Of a stretch of 64,000 nt of DNA, positions 45,079 through 55,600 are shown in pieces. The notes beneath the pieces are model-generated. The model saw only the letters and a list, made by a program, of their open reading frames with translations. It was not told the origin of the DNA and did not search any database. The DNA comes from Cornus controversa (Eukaryota > Streptophyta > Magnoliopsida > Cornales > Cornaceae), in assembly GCA_026545225.1 (NCBI GenBank), contig CM048845.1, positions 79,598,533-79,662,532 on the forward strand, in the 5' to 3' direction. Position 1 is the stretch's first letter. Each line of letters starts with the position of its first letter. The translations under genes were made by a program, and so were the position numbers.

Positions 45079-46544
45079 GTTTAGACTTTAGTCTTGATAT
45101 CTTTTGTTCTAGACTGTTTTGACTTATTTACCCCTGGTGTCTAGATTATCTATTTTTGTTATGTTTTGTTTCTTCCATCAACTGATATGCTATTGTCTTA
45201 GTCTCTCTATATGTTTTTTTAATTATCTATTTATTTGATTCTCTTTGGCGTTTCTTTGTCAATTTGTTACAAAAAGGGAGAGAAGTGTTTATCAGATATT
45301 TATGCCAAAGGGAAAGATAAAGGGGGAGCATTATAGATTTGTGTTTATATTTTTTTATTAAACTTTTCACATGTTGTGCTGTTTAAGTAATGTGCAAGTA
45401 CAACAATATTTTTTTTAAAAAAAACATCTTGAACACACAAGCCAAGCTTCTGTTGATCAGTTCTTTATTTCTATGTATTTTTAGGCAACATTGTAATCTA
45501 ATATTTCCAATAGGTTAGGTTATTAATTGTCTAGGTGATTTTGTCATGAAATTGCCAAAGGGGAAGATTGTGATATATAAATTTGTAATTGGCATATTTC
45601 GGTGATTGAAACCTAATTGATCGAGTTGTAATTTTCATATTATTTTATGTAATCGATCTTCGACAACTTCAAGCTAATATTCAAGTGTATAGATGCAGAT
45701 AAATTAGTAAGAACACTATATAGTACAGGTAAGTATGGTGATGATACTTTGCACTTTTTATTTCTGAGCCTATTTTGAAAAATTAGGGTTTAAATGAAAA
45801 GTTAGAATTTTTTCAAAGTAGGACTGGTCCCTAATATTTAGGACCGATGCAACTTTTCTCAGTAGTTAGGTTTCTGCAGGTTTTACAAAGTCTCACCAGT
45901 CCTATTTATTTGGCACCGGTCCCACTTATCCTGTTCCAAATAGGAAACAAATTTTGACGAAAATTCTGATTTCTATTGGGTTTGAAACTTCTAAGAGAGT
46001 TCTCTTTTGGTATTCAACTTCTTTTCCAAGTAGAATTATGACTCCCTTGCCTATATATATGTATCTACATTTTCTCTACAAGTGTGGCCAGTAAAATTAT
46101 TATTTTTAGAGAGAGAAAGTATATATAGTATAATTAGGTCTATATATTTTTAAGAACACACATCTATACTTCACGAGTGATATTTAGGATGGTGTTCTAC
46201 TTTTGATTAGTTATTCAGAGACTGCGTCAAATCCTTCGCTGATCAGATCATTGGATTGATGGTTCTTCGCTTGCCTGCTTGCTGAGGAAGAAAGGTGAAT
46301 ATATCGCACTACAAAGGGAACGGAATACTTGCTGAGTATTTTTGTTCTTCTAACAACCTTTCTGTAAGGATCGTGACGTTAGCCGGAAGTCTACAATAGT
46401 TGGACGTGTTGTCGCAATCATAAGCCTGAGGTGTTCCGCATCAGATTCTTGATCGAGTGAAGAGGGGTGTTAGTCTAAGACAGAGTCTGTTGTACTTTGC
46501 TTCATTATAGTGGATTGGTTTCTTGAGACCTTTCGCCTCCCTCC

Positions 46545-46671
46545 ATGGCAGAGCTCCAACAAAATGATCCATGTTTGTCGGATTCATTGTTTGTGACTTG
46601 ACCTAAAGTTCATGCATAGATAAAGTGGTGGGACAATTTCCCTTCCTCAATTATTGATGTGTACTAACTAA
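46545..46671 (+). repeat. Isolated copy of a DC1 5' flank
   Basis: Same order of blocks as 11932-12065: AGCTCCAAC, ATGTTTGTCGGATTCAT, TTGTGACTTGACCTA, ACAATTTCCCTTCCTCAATT. No DC1 frame follows; a LINE fragment begins within 20 bp. Confidence 0.7.
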
Positions 46672-46677
46672 AAGCAT

Positions 46678-47065
46678 TGGACCAGCAAAAGCCTCTCTTA
46701 CGCTGGGAAGCTTCAACTTTGCAAATCTGTTCTTTGCAGCATGCAATTTTATTTGATGAGTATCTTTATTTTACCTATTACAGTTACCACTATGATTAAC
46801 TCTCTGATTAGAAAATTTCTTTTGTCACACTTTGAAACTTCAAAAAAGCACTGCAAAGTTGCATGCTCAAATATATGCCTACCAAAATCATGTGGGGGTC
46901 TTGGATTACCTAATCTGATAGTGCTTAAGAAGGCTACGGTGATCAAACATATTTGGCATTTTTTCAAATTTCCAACCAGCTTATGGTCCAAGTGGTTACA
47001 TTTAATCATTCTAAAGCAAAGAAATTTATGGGAAATCAACATCCATTCAAATTGTTTATGGTCAC
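46678..47065 (+). pseudogene. LINE (L1-type) ORF2 C-terminal part, left half
   Basis: The frame reads WTSKSLSYAGKLQLCKSVL, then KSCGGLGLPNLIVLKKATVIKH, the conserved region after the RT domain of plant L1-type LINEs. It is cut at 47061-47065 (GTCAC) by the Athila element and resumes at 60044. The LINE is 5' truncated, lacking the RT core. Confidence 0.8.
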
Positions 47066-48489
47066 TGATGTGGTCGGAACTAAATTATATTGCAAGCTTA
47101 ATTTTGCCCTTTTTATCAAAATATAATTTAACCACTCGCAAGAGCACGAATCTTTGCAGACAAGGTTCTATATAGAGGGTATCGATCCCACGAGGACTAG
47201 TCGTTAATTGTCATAGAGAAAGATTAATTCTACTTTAATTCAAACAAAACAGATTTTTGGTTTTGTGTTTAGAAACTATTGCATAAAGGAAATGACAATA
47301 AAATTAAAAAGTAAAGTTGGGAGAGAGAACTAGGGTTGGTTTCCACCCCTAGCCATTCACATGTTCATAAGTGTAGCAAGCAAGGGATTCATTAATTAAA
47401 TGCCTAACAATGACATTAGGCTTGTGACCTCAATGACATATCAAAAGATCAATGTGTGTGCTAACCTATCATAATCCATCTTCAACAAGCATAGCTCTTC
47501 AACCTAACTAACTACCTACTTACTCTACTCTCTAAGTGAACACTACATGCATCCAAACTACCTTGTCTTGGCATGGTCTATACAAACTAGCATCACACAT
47601 TCATTTAAACACCATTATCTAGCCATCATTTGCACTTCTTGTGGAATATGCAAATGTTGTGCATTCAAGTGACAAAACCTACTCTAAGACAAGAATAAAT
47701 TCCAAATCAAATGAATATATAAAAGAAATGTATTTGTGTACATAATCACTAGGCTAAATAATCAACATTTAATTACAAGTCCCAAGAGCTACAAAGATGA
47801 ACAAGTTTACATGGCTAGGGGTTGAAACCAACACCCTAGTAGAAGAGTTAGTTGCTCATGGTTGCCTTGCACCCTTCCATTGATGAAGAGAATGAAGCTT
47901 CTTGGTCTGGTTCAGCCCTTCCTCTTCCTCTCCCGAAGGTCTCTCTCTTCTTCTTCTGATTTGTATGTGTTGAGAGATATGAGATATGTGGCTTTTGGTG
48001 CTTTTTGTATGCTTTTTGGCTCCTTTGGGCCCACCATATATATATATATATCATTATATATATCTCTTGTATCAAGAAGGCCCCCAAAAGTCTTGTTCAA
48101 GTCAGACAATCCCCTTAAGTCGTGCAAAAAAGGGGGATTTTGTTGCAAGTGGGAGAGCAGGTGAGCAAGTGGCCAAGTGGGCTCTGCAGCATTTCGATTG
48201 ATCGAAATTGCATTTCGATTGATCGAGATTTCGATCAATCGAAATGAGATTTCGATCAATCGAAATTTCGATTGATCGAAATCCACATCTCGATTGATCG
48301 AAATGCCTTGGCAACAGTTTCTGATTTCATCTCTTGACTGCAGAAAACTTCCAACTTTGCTCCATTTACTCCAATACCTGCAATACATCAAAAACACAAA
48401 AATACCGTAAACATATCTCGGTAAACGCAAAAATGGAACTAACATATGCAATAAAGAGGGTTCAAATGCATAGAATTGAACACTTATCA
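47066..48489 (-). repeat. 3' LTR of the Athila element
   Basis: It begins (minus strand) TGATAAGTGTTCAATTC and ends ...GACCACATCA. It holds the TTCGATTGATCGAA cluster at 48190-48304 and a TA-rich TATA-like region near 48035-48065. Small frames in it repeat exactly in the 5' LTR. Confidence 0.95.
48190..48304. repeat. Cluster of six CGATTGATCG/CGATCAATCG motifs in the 3' LTR
   Basis: Six exact 10-bp cores within 115 bp, in both orientations, mostly inside a TTTCGATTGATCGAAA context. Opposed copies can pair. The identical cluster is at 59744-59858. Confidence 0.95.
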
Positions 48490-48503
48490 CACCCCCAAAC
48501 TTA
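48490..48503 (-). promoter_or_regulatory. Polypurine tract before the 3' LTR
   Basis: The minus strand reads TAAGTTTGGGGGTG directly against the LTR start TGATAAG. This is the expected plus-strand primer site for reverse transcription. Confidence 0.7.
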
Positions 48504-49597
48504 CATATTGCTAGTCCCTTAGCAATACAATATTACAAAAATGAAATTAACTATCTTATACAAAAGTTTAATCATGCTCAGTCATCAACTAGATAAAGGG
48601 CGCTCATCCATTCATTTCACAATTGGCAAATGCAACAAGTATTACAGAACTATGCGGCCATTAGCAAAAATGGACTTTCACAAGCTATAAATGAACGACA
48701 GTCCCCACATGCTGGCCAGCCCGAACAACTATAACAATTCCAACCCCAAAATCCTCTTTGAAAAGTGAACATGCATTCTAACGTGCGGCTTTTGTCATAT
48801 TTGGAGAAGAAAACGAACAAATCTGTTTTTAAGAGAAAAACTCATTGAAAATGCTCAACCCGGCTGTTTCATTATCACAAAACATTCATGATTGCTCATG
48901 TGCGGATGACTGTGCAATGCTTAGCTCTTTTTGCTTTCTTGTAAGCCCACGTAGCGGCATTGGGCCAATGACTCCCAAACCAATTGGTTTTAGGGCATTA
49001 GGCGAAGAAGCACCCCTCGGACTTAATAACCGAGCTTACAAGGCGATGAGCGTAAGCAAGCCATCCGCTTATTACTGCTCAACCTTACACACTTTTACAC
49101 GAATATTTCCTGCTTTGAGGCATAGAAATCCGGTTTATTTAGTGAGAAGGCTTATTGCATATTTTTCTCTTTTTATTTCTTTTTTTTTTTTTTTTTTTTT
49201 ACAACAACCGGAAGAACTTATTCTTTAAGATGTTCAGATAAAAACAGAAATTTTCAAAAATTCTCCCTCAGACTTATACCCCACAATTTAAACTGCATGT
49301 GTGCGAATTTGTGCGGTTAAGGACAAATTTAGGGCAAGAATTGTACGTGCTCGAGTTTGGACAAAAATGTAGACCGCTCTAGCCTACTATAAAGCTTGCA
49401 AAAGTGCGGGTATTTACAATGTTAAAGTTCTTAACTACCTGCTGCATTTACCTCGGACATTTATTCGAATGATCTTCCTTTACAAAGCAAGACATCATAG
49501 CAAGCATGCAAAAATATCACAGAAAAAAACTGCTCTACAATGACACTCAATATAATGACTGAACATTGCATGCATATGCAAGTGGTATAGCATACCG

Positions 49598-49611
49598 CAC
49601 CCCCAAACTTA
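49598..49611 (-). promoter_or_regulatory. Second, internal polypurine-like tract
   Basis: An exact second copy of TAAGTTTGGGGGTG (minus strand), preceded by CATTGAGGACAATGTTGC. It lies 1.1 kb inside the terminal tract, downstream of the accessory ORF. Confidence 0.5.
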
Positions 49612-49945
49612 TATGCAACATTGTCCTCAATGCTTGGACAAGAAGAGCAAGGAAAGAAGTTACCGGGATGGCAGAATGCGAGAAAAATGGAAGTCCACAG
49701 CAGCGGTCATCCTGTAAATAAGAAAAATCTGCACAGAATACCAACTGGATACCACGAGCATTACGAGGAACAAAAAGTAGATAAATAGAACATAATGAAA
49801 TACTTATGCACAAACAGACAATGCCAATATCACTGTAAATCTAATGGTCTGAACTGGTGTTTCCCGATTGTCTAAGAGGTCTATGCGACAAGATATTGAC
49901 TATCCAGGCGCGCTAACGTATAGCACGCAAAGGGGCTGCCTTTCT

Positions 49946-50011
49946 TTATTACCGCCATACTGTGTTGAAGCAATCTCAACAGTATTGGGAATTAAAACCA
50001 GGCGGTAATAA
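49946..50011. repeat. Nested hairpin
   Basis: Arms TTATTACCGCC (49946-49956) and GGCGGTAATAA (50001-50011) are perfect inverted repeats. Inside them ATACTGTGTTGA and TCAACAGTAT form a second stem with a small bulge. It lies just downstream of the accessory ORF on the sense strand of the element. Confidence 0.6.
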
Positions 50012-50304
50012 ACGGAAATCATCAACTGAATCGCATATAACAAGTAGACAAGTGGTACTACATACATAGTCAAAGTCTAGAGAACAGATAAATTGACGGA
50101 AAGCAAAAAGAAAAGGCAGTAAAGATAACACATGTCATAAAAGCAAATATAAATGTATTCCATAAAGATGAAAATGCGTTTCAGTACAAAGGGTACATGT
50201 AGGCGGAATACGCAAAAAAGAAACTAAACATGGCCAACATGGCCTATCAAAAATAAAGAAAGTAAAATACAGAAAGTAAAGTATAAAAGGTGAATAAAGT
50301 GCAG

Positions 50305-51522
50305 CTACTCGAGGGCGGGTGGTGGTGGTTCGGTGGGAGCAGAAGTGGAGGTGGAGGCTCGACCTGCGAACAGGAACTGCAGATCCTGCCGGAAGGCTCG
50401 GAACTCATCTAAGATCGCTCTCTGGCCCTGCACCAGAGAAGAAATGTCCGTCCGAATACCCGCCAGCTGACTCTGCGTCACCTGGACGTGCTCGTCAAAA
50501 CCCTGCTGGAGCCGCTCTACGTCAGCCGCCAGGCAGGAATAGCCTGTCGCTAAGATATCATGCCGCTCTGCAGCGACATCCATCTCCTCCTCCTCCATCT
50601 CCTCGTCCTCCGCCTCAGCCCCTGCTGGCTCTCCCTCATCCATCTCCACTGGGGCATCCATATCTACATCGTCTGGTGGATCACCCTGATGGTCCTGTCG
50701 CTCTAAGTGTCGCCTCACCCGATCCCACTGAGTAGATGTGAAGCGGGTGGGCGGTGCCAACTGAATGTCAGTCCGACTGACTGGTATACTGGCACTGCTG
50801 AGAAAAGCGGCGATCAGGAATGGAAAGGGAAGCCGCCAACTCGCTGTTCTCCTCTTCCTCTTGTTGACGAGGCCATCCCAAACTTTGTGCATCTGCCCCC
50901 AGATAAGCGATGGGACAGAAAACCAAGCGCCTGTATGGAAAGCATAGAGGCAACGGAGGAGGTCACCCCTGCGCTCGGCCACGTGCTGCAACGGACACGC
51001 GTTCTTGAGGAGAACGGTGTCCAGGAACCAATATCTGCTCGGGCACATCGACTTGGACGTGCAGTTGTGGTTGGGCGTGGTAAACGCCCCGCCACACATG
51101 TCCATCACTATCGAGAAGAGCGTGGTATCTGCTGGGAGCGCGGCACTATAGAGTGGCTGACCGTCCGGGCCAACCATGTCCGGCGGCTGCTGGTGAGGAA
51201 TGCCGAGCATATGAGCAATCCGGCTCGGCGTAATCGTGATCGTGACTGTGGCCACGGTAGTCTCGAGTGTATCTGGCGCTGTGCAGGAGTAGGTCATATG
51301 CTCGTAAAAGACCTGCACTAGGCGCTCGTGTGCCACGTCTGTGGGAGGCACGCATAGCCGGTCGAGGCGACGCCTCCTGAGCTCGGCAACCGTCCACTCG
51401 GTGTCGGGACGCCTCTCAAACTCGGCTAAGTCGAAAACCTGCTCCGGGTGGAACTTCCGAGACCGGAAGGCTCGCCCGGGCACGTCACGAACAGCACCGG
51501 CGGCGTTCTTCACTCTTGCCAT
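50305..51522 (-). CDS. Athila accessory ORF, 'putative plant transposon protein'-like, 405 aa
   Basis: The first ATG in frame is at 51522 (MARVKNAAGAVRDVPGRAFR); the upstream ten codons lack an ATG. The N-terminal 250 residues are a mixed globular region with VFYEHMTYS, TITPSRIAHMLGIP, a cluster CTSKSMC, and LRCLYAFHTGAWFSVPSLIWGQM followed by LPFPFLIAAFL. Residues about 285-320 are very acidic, and about 335-390 form a probable coiled coil (LQQGFDEHVQVTQSQLAGIR). The position, between pol and the 3' LTR in sense orientation, is that of env-like genes in Athila, but no signal peptide or clear membrane helix is present, so env is unlikely. The coding region is GC-rich, unlike gag-pol. It is probably expressed from an internal promoter with a leader intron. 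Function is unknown. Confidence 0.7.
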   Translation of the reverse strand: MARVKNAAGAVRDVPGRAFRSRKFHPEQVFDLAEFERRPDTEWTVAELRRRRLDRLCVPPTDVAHERLVQVFYEHMTYSCTAPDTLETTVATVTITITPSRIAHMLGIPHQQPPDMVGPDGQPLYSAALPADTTLFSIVMDMCGGAFTTPNHNCTSKSMCPSRYWFLDTVLLKNACPLQHVAERRGDLLRCLYAFHTGAWFSVPSLIWGQMHKVWDGLVNKRKRRTASWRLPFPFLIAAFLSSASIPVSRTDIQLAPPTRFTSTQWDRVRRHLERQDHQGDPPDDVDMDAPVEMDEGEPAGAEAEDEEMEEEEMDVAAERHDILATGYSCLAADVERLQQGFDEHVQVTQSQLAGIRTDISSLVQGQRAILDEFRAFRQDLQFLFAGRASTSTSAPTEPPPPALE

Positions 51523-52112
51523 GGCCGCGGAACAGTCTGCACTGGATTCCAAAAGGTACGTAAATAAAAGATGAATAAGAAGAAAGTGAAACTACTACTA
51601 GACTAAAAGAATAAAATAAAAATAAAAAAAATAAAAATGAAGTCCTAGTCCAAGGTACTGACAAATCCACAAAAATGAAGGTGCCACGGTTAAAATGAAG
51701 AAAATGCCAAATCCCACTCCCGCTTGAATTCCTACCCCCCCCCCCCCCGAAACCCACAAAAACTGGATTCGGACATCGCACTCGCAACCATCCACCCCAA
51801 CATGATCTAACTATGTTTATTCCGCTGTAAAACTATCAAAAATGGCGAGAGAATAAACAAAAAGTAGCCATGCATCACTTACCTCGTGAGGAAGAAGATG
51901 AACGGCTCAACCGAAGAAAACTCCACGCGCAGCCGCGAAGAGAAGATCGCGCAGATGCTTGCGGCGGATCGGACTGCGTCGGATGGCGGCGGATGATCGG
52001 GAATGGAAGATCGAGTGCTCGGGAGTGCTTGGATAGGGCTTGGATCGCACAGAGGGAGAGAAGAAGTCGGATGGTCTTTTAAAATGGGAGGGAAGCCCAA
52101 CGGTTTAAATAG
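51523..52112 (-). promoter_or_regulatory. Internal promoter, leader exon and intron signals for the accessory ORF
   Basis: On the minus strand are a G-box CACGTG (52128-52123), a TATA-like CTATTTAAAC (52112-52103), a leader, then a strong donor GAG|GTAAGT (51883/51882). A T-rich tract follows to TTATTCTTTTAG near 51602, or to GGAATCCAG near 51541, before the ATG at 51522. A run of 14 C (G on the sense strand) lies at about 51735-51748 in the presumed intron. Signals are seen; use is inferred. Confidence 0.5.
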
Positions 52113-52140
52113 ATTTTCGGCTCACGTGCAGGCTCCGCGT

Positions 52141-52525
52141 GCATTTCGATTGATCGAAATGTGCATTTCGATCAATCGAAATTTCGATTGATCGAAATCT
52201 TGCTTCGATCAATCGAAACTAACTTCGATGGATTGAGATTGTCTCTTCGATCAATCGAACATTCCTTCCCTAAATCACATTTTTACTTCGATCAATCGAA
52301 CATTTAATTGATGCAATCGAACTTTTAGTTCGATCAATCGAAATCCAATTTCGATCAATCGAAAGTTTCGATCGATCAAAGACCTATCGAAGTGCAATCG
52401 AAGAATATCACCTCTCGGGACTTTGGACTTGGCAAATCTCTGCAATTTTTCGATCAATCGAAACCAAAATTTCGATCAATCGAAATTTTCGATTGATCGA
52501 AATTTTGGTTTCGATCAATCGAAAT
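52141..52525. repeat. Array of TTCGATTGATCGAA motifs upstream of the internal promoter
   Basis: Twelve exact CGATTGATCG/CGATCAATCG cores and about four variants in 385 bp, in both orientations. Some are adjacent and opposed (about 52143-52200 and 52448-52525), so long stems can form. It lies between the stop of gag-pol (52695) and the TATA-like box of the accessory gene. Confidence 0.95.
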
Positions 52526-52694
52526 GCTCAAAAACAGTCAGTTTAAAATATGCTTCAGAGACTTGGATATTGGGGAATTAGATACTACATTGCTTAGATA
52601 CAAACCTACTTTGGATTAAAGGGACACCATGGAAGCTTGATAGCGACCATGGCGTCGCCACCTTACACGTCTATGGCGCGACGTCCGGATCGGC

Positions 52695-55600
52695 TCACGA
52701 GTCAAAATACACGGGATCCGTCAAAGTGACGACATCCACGTATTCGGTGGTGACTTGGTCATCCACGCACACTTTTAAGCGCTGCCCGTTTACTTTGAAC
52801 ATCGAGCCATCTTTCAAGTCCTTCAATTCCACCGCTCCGTGGGGGGCGACGGAATTAACCAAAAATGGTCCATCCCAACGGGAGCGAAGTTTTCCGGGAA
52901 ACAAATGGAGGCGCGAGTTGTACAACCAAACTTTTTGGCCCGGCGAAAATGTTTTGACTCGAATATTACGATCATGAAAGGCTTTGGACCTTGCCTTATA
53001 GATTTTCGCGTTCTCATACGCGTCATGTCGCAATTCTTCCAATTCATTTAATTGAAGCTTTCGATTAGAGCTGGCCTTTTTCATGTCAAAATTGAAGGTC
53101 TTGGTGGCCCACATAGCTTTATGCTCCAATTCAACCGGAAGATGGCACGCCTTGCCATAAACTAACCGATAAGGTGACATTCCAATGGGAGTTTTGTATG
53201 CGGTTCGGTATGCCCATAATGCGTCGTTTAGTCGCAATGACCAATCCTTCCGGTCAGGCCGAACAGTTTTCTGAAGAATGGTCTTAATCTCCCTATTGGA
53301 TACTTCTACTTGGCCACTAGTTTGAGGATGGTAGGGGGTGGCTACTTTGTGTGTGACGGAGTATTTGAGAAGCAAGGTTCGAAGGAACCGGTTACAGAAA
53401 TGCTTACCTCCGTCACTGATGATGGCCCGAGGCGTACCAAACCGGCTAAAAATGTTAGCTTGTATGAATTTAACCACGACTGCGTGATCGTTGGTTTTGG
53501 TAGCAACGGCCTCTATCCACTTAGATACGTAGTCCACCGCCACAAGTATGTACTCATGACCAGTAGAGGGTGGAAATGGTCCCATGAAGTCAATGCCCCA
53601 CACATCAAATATTTCAATGATAAGAATAGGGTTAAGAGGCATCATGTCCTTCCGAGACATCGCGCCGAGGCGCTGACATCGCTCACACGAGCGGCAGAAT
53701 GAATATGCATCCCGATGAAGTGTCGGCCAGAAAAATCCGCATTGAAGAATTTTTGCTGCGGTTTTCTTAGCACTAACGTGTCCCCCACAAGCGAGTGTAT
53801 GACAAAATTTAAGAATGCTTTGGAATTCACTGTTGGGTACACACTTACGAATTATTTGATCGGGGCAGTATTTGAACAATTGAGGATCGTCCCAATAATA
53901 TGATCGTGATTGGGAGAGAAAACGATCCTTCTCTTGTTTGGTCCAAGAAGATGGTATTTTACCGGTTGCCAAATAATTAACCACATCCGCATACCAAGGG
54001 ATACTTTCTTGAGAGATGACAAAGAGTTGTTCATCCGGGAAGGATTCACAAACTGGAATGGAATTATGGAGGGATTCAACAAGAATTCTAGAAAGGTGGT
54101 CAGCTACCACATTTTCAGTTCCCTTTTTGTCTCTAATCTCAAAATTGAACTCTTGCAACAAGAGTATCCAGCGGATCAACCTAGGCTTGGTGTCCTTTTT
54201 CGTCAAAAGATGCCGGAGGGCAGCATGGTCCGAATAGACAATGATCTTTGAACCTAATAAATAAGCTCGAAATTTGTCTAATGCAAATACTACCGCAAGC
54301 AATTCCTTTTCCGTTGTGGTATAATTGATTTGAGCTTCGGAAAGGGTTTTACTTGCGTAATAGATGACATGTGGCAGTTTGTCTACTCGTTGCCCCAAGA
54401 CCGCACCCATGGCATAGTCGGATGCATCACACATAATCTCAAATGGGAGAGTCCAGTTTGGAGGGATTAGAACTGGAGCGGTTGTAAGCATGGCGCGGAG
54501 TTTTTCAAAAGCGTCAAGGCACGCTTCATCAAAGGTAAAGCAAGACTCTTTTTCAAGAAGGCGACACAAAGGCCGAGAAATCTTGCTAAAGTCTTTGATG
54601 AAACGGCGATAAAATCCCGCATGCCCAAGGAATGAACGAATCTCTCTCACCGTGGATGGTGGAGGAAGTTTGGAAATGAGCTCAACCTTGGCTTTATCAA
54701 CCTCTATTCCTCGCTTAGACACAATATGCCCTAGGACAATACCCTCTTGAACCATAAAGTGACTCTTTTCCCAACTAAGAATTAGGTTGGTTTCTTGACA
54801 TCTTTTGAGAACACAAGCTAGATTTTGGAGGCATGATTCATATGAAGGTCCAAAAACGGAAAAATCATCCATGAACACTTCTAAGAATTTTTCCACCATG
54901 TCCGAGAAGATAGACATCATACACCGTTGAAAAGTTGCCGGTGCATTGCACAACCCAAAGGGCATGCGTCTATAAGCAAATGTGCCGAAGGGACATGTAA
55001 AGGTGGTTTTCTCTTGGTCCCTCGGGTCTATAGCAACCTGATTATAGCCGGAATATCCCTCCAAAAAGCAATAAAAGCTTTGCCCGGCCAATCTCTCCAA
55101 TATTTGATCAATGAATGGGAGGGGGAAGTGATCTTTCCGAGTGGCTGAATTTAATTTCCTATAATCAATGCACACTCTCCATCCTGTGGTGGTGCGTTGG
55201 GGAACTAATTCACCCTTATCATTAGGTTGCACCGTAATACCAGACTTCTTTGGAACCACTTGAGTGGGACTAACCCACTTGCTATCAGAGATGGGGTATA
55301 TGATCCCCGCATCTAGTAACTTCACCACCTCCTTCAGGACAACGTCCTTCATATTTGGATTTAATCGACGTTGTGCCTCCCTTGAGGTCTTTGCATCCTC
55401 TTCCAAGTGTATGCGATGCATACAAACAGAAGGGTCTATTCCCTTAAGATCTATCACACTCCATCCTATTGCTTCTTTGTGCTCTTTGAGCACCTTTATG
55501 AGTTCCAATTCTTGAGCATTTGTGAGATTGGAAGCAATAATGACTGGAAGGGTCTCATTTGCGCCCAAGAAAACATACTTGAGTGTAGCTGGAAGAGGCT

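Larger units (their letters stand above)
37922..46540 (+). mobile_element. Large degenerate LTR retroelement with accessory ORF, interrupted by a gypsy insertion
   Basis: The left part, 37922-38029, and the right part, 43370-46540, both match the fragment at 30452-31456. The intervening 38030-43369 is a separate gypsy element. The right part holds a leader, a broken accessory frame (44078-45078), several purine tracts (AAAGGGAAAG near 45310, AAAGGGGGAG near 45330 and CCAAAGGGGAAGATTG ending at 45570), and then LTR-like sequence starting TGTGATATATAAATT at about 45569. The purine tracts resemble those before the 3' LTR of SIRE/Maximus-type copia elements, but no pol survives. The 3' end is not resolved; host-like sequence resumes by 46545. 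Confidence 0.55.

Noticed and set aside
47848-48490. Frames in the LTR with repeated Ile-Asp-Arg-Asn and Asp-Gln-Ser-Lys peptides
   Set aside because: They are translations of the CGATTGATCG motif cluster, identical in both LTRs, not genes.
50319-51321. Plus-strand ORFs of 138 and 204 codons opposite the accessory gene
   Set aside because: Antisense shadows of a GC-rich coding region; no domain and Arg/Pro-rich composition typical of shadows.
51523-51552. Start of the accessory ORF upstream at 51552
   Set aside because: The codon there is TTG; the first ATG is at 51522 and the upstream part is probably untranslated or intronic.
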